Shown: positions 5,769 through 9,213 of the stretch, in pieces
Numbering within the stretch: the first letter of the stretch is position 1
Layout: the number at the start of each line of letters is the position of its first letter
DNA from: Planctomycetota bacterium
GTDB taxonomy: Bacteria > Planctomycetota > PLA2 > JAEUHO01
Assembly (NCBI GenBank): GCA_026647295.1
Contig: JAPKHB010000140.1
Location: forward strand, 1-9,213
DNA length: 9,213 nt
Direction of reading: 5' to 3'
The notes under the pieces: generated by a model
Seen by the model: the letters and a program-made list of their open reading frames with translations, nothing else
Databases searched by the model: none
What the model was told of the DNA's origin: nothing
Position numbers and translations under genes: made by a program

Positions 5769-7121
5769 CTACGCGCCGTGGCGGGCCTCCGCCTCCAGCG
5801 CCCCGAGCGCCTCGTCCACGAGGGCCTCGGTCTCGGCCTCCGCCATCAGCCGCAGCACGGGCTCGGTCCCGCTCCAGCGCACGAGCACCCGGCCGCGCGC
5901 GCCCAGGCGGCGCTCCTGCTCGGCCACGGCCCGGGCCAACTCCGGCCACGCCTCCAGCGCACGCCGCCGGCCGAGGCGCAGGTTCACCAGCCGCTGCGGG
6001 AAGCGCGGCCACAGCCCGCGCACCCCGCCGGGCTCCAGGCCCAGGCGGGCCAGGGCCCCCAGGACGCGGATTCCGGCCACCAGGCCGTCGCCGATCAGCG
6101 CCGTGGGCGCGGCCGGGTGGGCGAGCACGAGGTGGCCGGAGGCCTCCCCGCCCACGGGCGCGCCGCGGGCGCGCATGGCGGCCGCGACGTGGCGGTCCCC
6201 CACCGGGGTGCGCACGAGTTCGATGCCCTGGGCCCCGAGCCAGCGCTCCAGGCCCAGGTTGCTCATCACCGTGGCGACCACGCAGCGGCCCGGGAGCGCG
6301 CCGCGGCGCTGGAGGTCCAGCGCGAGCACGCCGAGCAGGTCGTCGCCGTCGAGCAGGCCCCCGGACTCGTCGGCCAGGAGCACCCGGTCGGCGTCGCCGT
6401 CGAAGGCGAGCCCCACCCCGCCCGCCTCCCGGACGCGCGCGAGCCACGGCCCGGGGTGCTCGCTCCCGCACTGCGCGTTGATCGGGCGCGAGCCGGAGGG
6501 ATGCAGCAGTTCCGCGTGGGCGCCGAGCGCGGCGAGCAGCGGGCCCGCCGTCGCCGTGGCCGCGCCGGCGGCCAGGTCCACGCACAGGCGCCGGCCCTCG
6601 AGCCCGCCCTCGTTCCGAAGGGCCGCGGCGCAGGCCGCGACGTAGCGCTCGGCGACCGCCTCGTCGCCGGCCGCCGGCTCCCCCGCCCCCCCGGCCGCCA
6701 GCGCGGCGGCGGCGAAGCCCTCGGCCAGCGCCTCGACCTCGGCCTCCTCCGCCTCGTCGAGCTTGCGGCCGCCGCGCATGAAGGGCTTGAGGCCGTTGTA
6801 CTCCGGCGGGTTGTGCGACGCGCTCACGCTCACGCCCAGGGCGAGGCGCTCGCGGGCGACCCACCAGGCGAGCGCGGGGGTGGGCAACACCCCGCCGCGG
6901 CGCACGCGCGCACCCTGGGCCCGGAGCGCACGCTCGAGCGCCGCCACCAGCCCCGGCCCGCTCGGGCGCGGATCGTGCGCGAGCGCCACCTCGGGCCGCC
7001 CGCCCCCCGGCCCCGCGGCCAGACGGGCCAGCGCCGCCCCGAGGCGCGCGACCGCCTCCGGGCCCAGGCGTCCCTGGCCCGCCAGGTCGCGCACGCCGTC
7101 CGTCCCGAACCAGCGTCCCAC
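5769..7121 (-). CDS. glmM: Phosphoglucosamine mutase
   Basis: GlmM converts glucosamine-6-phosphate to glucosamine-1-phosphate, the step before GlmU makes UDP-GlcNAc for peptidoglycan and lipopolysaccharide. The 450 residues match the family. All four active-site loops are present: SASHNP (100-105) with phosphoserine Ser102, the magnesium loop DGDADR (241-246), the sugar loop GGEASGH (324-330) and the phosphate loop SGTEP (417-421). The start opens with WFGTDGVRD, as GlmM does. GTG at 7121 is chosen because AGGAAGGAG lies 7 bases upstream and the protein then begins exactly at the conserved N-terminus. In many bacteria glmM is the third gene of the cdaA-cdaR-glmM operon, transcribed in the same direction; here it is inverted, with stops only 20 bases apart from ybbR. 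It has its own TAGGCT box. GlmM is known to bind and inhibit CdaA in Firmicutes. Confidence 0.95.
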   Translation of the reverse strand: MGRWFGTDGVRDLAGQGRLGPEAVARLGAALARLAAGPGGGRPEVALAHDPRPSGPGLVAALERALRAQGARVRRGGVLPTPALAWWVARERLALGVSVSASHNPPEYNGLKPFMRGGRKLDEAEEAEVEALAEGFAAAALAAGGAGEPAAGDEAVAERYVAACAAALRNEGGLEGRRLCVDLAAGAATATAGPLLAALGAHAELLHPSGSRPINAQCGSEHPGPWLARVREAGGVGLAFDGDADRVLLADESGGLLDGDDLLGVLALDLQRRGALPGRCVVATVMSNLGLERWLGAQGIELVRTPVGDRHVAAAMRARGAPVGGEASGHLVLAHPAAPTALIGDGLVAGIRVLGALARLGLEPGGVRGLWPRFPQRLVNLRLGRRRALEAWPELARAVAEQERRLGARGRVLVRWSGTEPVLRLMAEAETEALVDEALGALEAEARHGA

Positions 7122-7128
7122 CGACCGG

Positions 7129-7137
7129 CTCCTTCCT
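7129..7137 (-). promoter_or_regulatory. Shine-Dalgarno of glmM, decides a GTG start
   Basis: Read on the minus strand this is AGGAAGGAG, 7 bases before GTG 7121. The frame stays open far upstream, past 7800, so this site and the conserved N-terminus are what fix the start. Confidence 0.75.
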
Positions 7138-7161
7138 GGCGCCCGCGCGGCGCGCCCGCCA

Positions 7162-7167
7162 AGCCTA
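7162..7167 (-). promoter_or_regulatory. TAGGCT box, putative -10 element of glmM
   Basis: On the minus strand the sequence reads GGGTAGGCTTGG, with TAGGCT ending 40 bases before the glmM GTG. This leaves room for a leader with the Shine-Dalgarno. It matches the GGTAGRNT pattern seen before ftsH and tsaB. No -35 hexamer is clear. Confidence 0.45.
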
Positions 7168-7217
7168 CCCGTGTCGCCGCCTGCGGCACGACCTCCGGCA
7201 GCCGTCCGTGGCGCCGG

Positions 7218-7223
7218 TAGGAT
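7218..7223 (+). promoter_or_regulatory. TAGGAT box, putative -10 element of tsaB-alr
   Basis: GGTAGGAT at 7216-7223 ends 33 bases before the tsaB start codon. The box is back to back with the glmM box, 50 bases away, so both upstream promoter regions share 7168-7217. The hexamer 17 bases upstream is not TTGACA-like. Confidence 0.5.
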
Positions 7224-7243
7224 GCGGCCACCCGAACGATCCT

Positions 7244-7248
7244 GGGAG
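7244..7248 (+). promoter_or_regulatory. Shine-Dalgarno of tsaB, supports a TTG start
   Basis: GGGAG lies 8 bases before TTG 7257. TTG is a rare start codon, but no ATG or GTG fits the conserved beginning of the protein as well. Confidence 0.55.
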
Positions 7249-7256
7249 CCTGCCGG

Positions 7257-7925
7257 TTGATCGTGCTCGTCATCGCCAGCAGCGCCGCCCAGGCGGAGGT
7301 CGGGCTCGTCCGGGGCGGGCAGGTGGTGCGGGTGCGCCCGGCGGGCGCGGGGCGCACGCGCGGCCGGGACCTCGTGCCGGCCATCCAGGCCCTGCTCGCA
7401 GAGGCGGGCCTGGCTCCCCAGGCGCTGGAGGCGATCGCCGTGGAGGTCGGACCCGGCTCCTTCACCGGCGTCCGGGTGGGCGTGACCACCGCCAAGACGC
7501 TGGCCTTCGCCCTGGGGTGCCCGCTGGCGCCGGTCTCGAGCCTGGCGGCGCTGGCCGAGGCCGCCCGCGCGCCCGGACCGGTGCTGGTGCTGCGCGACGC
7601 GGGCCGGGGGTGGCTGTACCGGGCCGCCTACCTCGGGCGCGCCGCGGAACGGCGCGAAGCGCTCGCCCCGGCCCGGGCGCCGGCGGCGGAGGCGCTGGCC
7701 GCCCTGCCCGAGGCGGTGCGCGTGATCGAAGACCCCGCCCTGGCCCGGGCGGCCCCACCGGGCCTCGAGGCCGCCGGCTGCGAGGTGGTCTGCGCCGGGG
7801 CCGACGCGGTGGCGGCCGTCGGCCTGCGCGTGCTGGCTGGGGGCGGCCTCACCGATCCCCACCGGCTCGTGCCGGCCTACCTCCAGGACTCCACGCCCGA
7901 ACGACGCCGGCGCGGAGAGGCGTGA
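7257..7925 (+). CDS. tsaB: tRNA threonylcarbamoyladenosine biosynthesis protein TsaB
   Basis: TsaB is the non-catalytic partner of TsaD in the complex that puts the threonylcarbamoyl group on A37 of ANN-decoding tRNAs (t6A). It has an actin/Hsp70-like fold. The 222 residues fit the family. The hallmark segment VEVGPGSFTGVRVGVTTAKT is followed by an expected PLAPVSSLAALA stretch, and the C-terminus has VPAYLQ, comparable to the family's P-x-YLR. The TTG start is chosen from its Shine-Dalgarno and because the protein then begins IVLVIASSAAQAEVGLV, matching the first strand and phosphate-1 loop. The usual Asp of the IDTS-like motif reads Ala here (VIASSAAQ), tolerable in a subunit that does not catalyse. 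Its TGA overlaps the alr ATG by one base, so the two are co-transcribed. tsaD and tsaE are not in the window. Confidence 0.9.
   Translation: MIVLVIASSAAQAEVGLVRGGQVVRVRPAGAGRTRGRDLVPAIQALLAEAGLAPQALEAIAVEVGPGSFTGVRVGVTTAKTLAFALGCPLAPVSSLAALAEAARAPGPVLVLRDAGRGWLYRAAYLGRAAERREALAPARAPAAEALAALPEAVRVIEDPALARAAPPGLEAAGCEVVCAGADAVAAVGLRVLAGGGLTDPHRLVPAYLQDSTPERRRRGEA
7914..7920 (+). promoter_or_regulatory. Shine-Dalgarno of alr inside tsaB
   Basis: GGAGAGG lies within the last tsaB codons, 4 bases before ATG 7925 (7 from its GGAG core). It favours ATG 7925 over the in-frame GTG at 7922. Confidence 0.5.
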
Positions 7926-9079
7926 TGCTGCACGCGCGGACCTGGGCCGACGTGGACCTCGGGGCGCTGGCGCGCAACTTCGAGCGCCTGCGGGAACGGG
8001 CCGGCGGCGCGGGCGTGATGGTGGTGGCCAAGGCCGACGCCTACGGGCACGGCGCCGTGCCCGTCGCCTGGCACCTGCTCGCCCGCGGCGCGACGGCGCT
8101 GGGCGTGGGCGACTCGAGCGAGGCGCTCGAGTTGCGCGCCGCGGGCGTGACCGCGCCCATCCTGATCCTCGGCGCGGTCGTGCCCGGCGAGTTCGAGGAC
8201 GTGGTGCGCGGGGGGATCCACCTCACGCTGCACTCCGCCGACCGGGCCCGGGCGCTACGGCGGCTGGTCCGGGGCCTGGACCTCGCGCTCAAGGTGCACC
8301 TCAAGGTCGACACGGGCATGGGCCGGCTGGGCTGCCAGCCCGAACGGGCGCTCGGCATCGCCCGCGAGGTGCGCCGCGCGCCGGGCCTCGTGCTGGAGGG
8401 GGTGTGCACGCACCTGGCGGCGGCGGGCCCGGACGCCGACGGCTCGGCGGCGCTGCAACTCAAGCGCTTCCGCCGCGTGCTCAAGGAACTGGAGTCCGAC
8501 GGCGCCCTGCCGCCCTGGCGCCACGCCCACGCCAGCGCCGCGCTGCTCAACGCGCTGCCCGACGCCGGGTGCAACCTCGTGCGTCCGGGCCTGGCGGTGT
8601 ACGGCCTGGACCCCGCGGGCGGCGCGGGTCCGCTCGAGCCGGCCTTGCGCTGGTGCACGCAGGTCGTCTTCCTGAAGGACCACCGGCGGGGGGCGCGCAT
8701 CGGCTACGGCGGCACGTGGGCCGCGCCCCGCCGCTCGCGCATCGCCACGCTGCCCGTGGGCTACAACGACGGCTACCGCTTCGCGTTCTCCAACCGGGCC
8801 GAGGTGCTGGTGCGCGGCCGGCGCTGCCCGGTCGTGGGCCGCGTTTCGATGGACTACGTCTGCGTGGACGTGACCCGCGTCCCGGGCGCCCAGGTCGGGG
8901 ACGTGGTGACGCTGCTGGGCCGGGACGGGGCGCAGTCCATCGACGCCCACGAGATGGCGCGCTGGGCCGACACCATTCCGTACGAGATCCTTTGCGGCAT
9001 CGGCCGCCGCGTGCGCCGCCGCTACCTGGGCGGGGCCGCGCCCGAGGCCCCGCCCGGGCGGGCGGGCCCCGCGCGTTGA
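7925..9079 (+). CDS. alr: Alanine racemase
   Basis: This pyridoxal-phosphate enzyme interconverts L- and D-alanine, supplying D-Ala for peptidoglycan stems. The 384 residues are typical. The PLP lysine is Lys36 in VVAKADAYGHG (family usually KANAYGHG; Asp replaces Asn). Arg134 lies in DTGMGRLG, and the second catalytic residue is Tyr261 in IGYGGTW, followed by IATLPVGYNDGYRF and by GRVSMDYVCVDVT. An N-terminal TIM barrel and a C-terminal beta domain are expected. The last 15 or so residues are a Gly/Pro/Ala-rich tail. The ATG at 7925 shares its A with the tsaB TGA and has GGAGAGG upstream. Coupling of alr with t6A genes is also known from actinobacteria. I see no sign that this is a specialised racemase for another amino acid, but sequence alone cannot exclude broad specificity. 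Confidence 0.95.
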   Translation: MLHARTWADVDLGALARNFERLRERAGGAGVMVVAKADAYGHGAVPVAWHLLARGATALGVGDSSEALELRAAGVTAPILILGAVVPGEFEDVVRGGIHLTLHSADRARALRRLVRGLDLALKVHLKVDTGMGRLGCQPERALGIAREVRRAPGLVLEGVCTHLAAAGPDADGSAALQLKRFRRVLKELESDGALPPWRHAHASAALLNALPDAGCNLVRPGLAVYGLDPAGGAGPLEPALRWCTQVVFLKDHRRGARIGYGGTWAAPRRSRIATLPVGYNDGYRFAFSNRAEVLVRGRRCPVVGRVSMDYVCVDVTRVPGAQVGDVVTLLGRDGAQSIDAHEMARWADTIPYEILCGIGRRVRRRYLGGAAPEAPPGRAGPAR

Positions 9080-9097
9080 CGGGGCGCGGGCGGGCCC
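9064..9097 (+). terminator. GC-rich hairpin over the alr stop, possible terminator
   Basis: CCCGCGC at 9068-9074 pairs with GCGCGGG at 9084-9090 around a 9-base loop that contains the alr stop codon. GGGC at 9064-9067 and GCCC at 9094-9097 extend the stem past a 3-base bulge. There is no U-tract. Hairpins are common by chance at this GC content, so this is tentative. Confidence 0.3.
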
Positions 9098-9213
9098 GTC
9101 CTCCGGACACATGATGTGAGGCCGCGTGCGCCCGAAGAGATCCTCATGCGGGTAGAAAACCGCTGCCGGGTGCGGATGGGAGCACGAGTAGCACATCACA
9201 CCCGTCGCCGGTT
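9098..9213. other. Tail after alr, no assignable gene
   Basis: This stretch is less GC-rich (41 of 60 at 9121-9180). It holds a GGTAGAAA at 9151-9158 resembling the recurrent promoter boxes but lacking the final T. ATGs at 9146 and 9176 share one frame that stays open to the window edge; GAAGAGA precedes the first at plausible spacing. The predicted start (MRVENRCRVRMGARVAHH) is Arg-rich and unrecognisable. TGATGTG at 9112-9118 and CACATCA at 9192-9198 are inverted copies. A new gene may begin here, but I cannot support one. Confidence 0.3.

Noticed and set aside
4498..6864. 788-codon minus-strand frame over ybbR and part of glmM
   Set aside because: It runs antisense to ybbR and in the wrong frame of glmM, with low-complexity Arg/Gly/Ala content and no motif.
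7122..7862. Upstream extension of glmM into the tsaB region
   Set aside because: The frame is open, but glmM's conserved start, Shine-Dalgarno and normal 450-residue length place the start at 7121.
9080..9199. Minus-strand peptide MCYSCSHPHPAAVFYPHEDL and onward, with three cysteines
   Set aside because: It looks protein-like for about 35 residues, but the frame continues without a stop antisense through alr, so no gene end can be placed and there is no ribosome site.
1..9213. CRISPR array, insertion sequence, tRNA or rRNA
   Set aside because: I looked on both strands and found no spaced direct repeats, no transposase frame with flanking inverted repeats, and no cloverleaf or rRNA-like segment.

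Overview
The window is about 8.7 kb of extremely GC-rich bacterial chromosome carrying seven intact, recognisable housekeeping genes. It is preceded by roughly 450 bases of very different, near-50% GC DNA. Hand counts give 27/60 G+C at 1-60, 30/60 at 361-420 and 54/60 at 541-600. The GC-rich part suggests a high-GC Gram-negative-type lineage. The ftsH-folP-cdaA-ybbR gene order and the FtsH sequence (Walker A with Cys, GLGGGHDEREQTLN block) make Planctomycetota or a myxobacterial/delta-type group my tentative guess. I cannot place it further without a search.

Layout. (a) 1-~450: the C-terminal DNA-binding half of an AraC-family regulator, a hairpin after its stop, a perfect 11-bp inverted repeat and a strong Shine-Dalgarno followed by the first codons of a gene. 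(b) ~450-525: what looks like the last codons of a different, GC-rich gene, so the composition break interrupts a gene on each side. A chimeric assembly join is the simplest explanation; a real transfer boundary is the alternative. (c) 733-3638: ftsH and folP, overlapping by GTGA. (d) A perfect 28-nt palindrome, then cdaA and ybbR/cdaR at 3728-5748, again overlapping by GTGA. (e) glmM on the minus strand at 5769-7121, convergent with ybbR. (f) A 135-bp divergent promoter region, then tsaB and alr at 7257-9079, overlapping by one base. (g) A 134-base tail with a GC-rich hairpin and no assignable gene.

Function. The genes link envelope and growth control: membrane proteolysis (FtsH), folate synthesis (FolP), the second messenger c-di-AMP (CdaA and its YbbR partner), UDP-GlcNAc precursor supply (GlmM), tRNA t6A modification (TsaB) and D-alanine for peptidoglycan (Alr). 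The cdaA-cdaR-glmM association is conserved in many bacteria, but here glmM is inverted and therefore has its own promoter region.

The most interesting signal is regulatory. The first gene of all four GC-rich transcription units is preceded by a TAGRNT box, in three cases written GGTAGRNT. In front of ftsH and cdaA the box lies 8-9 bases from the ATG with no Shine-Dalgarno, as expected of leaderless mRNAs. In front of glmM and tsaB it lies 33-40 bases away with a good Shine-Dalgarno. I see no CRISPR array, insertion sequence, tRNA or rRNA, and no clearly new multi-gene system.
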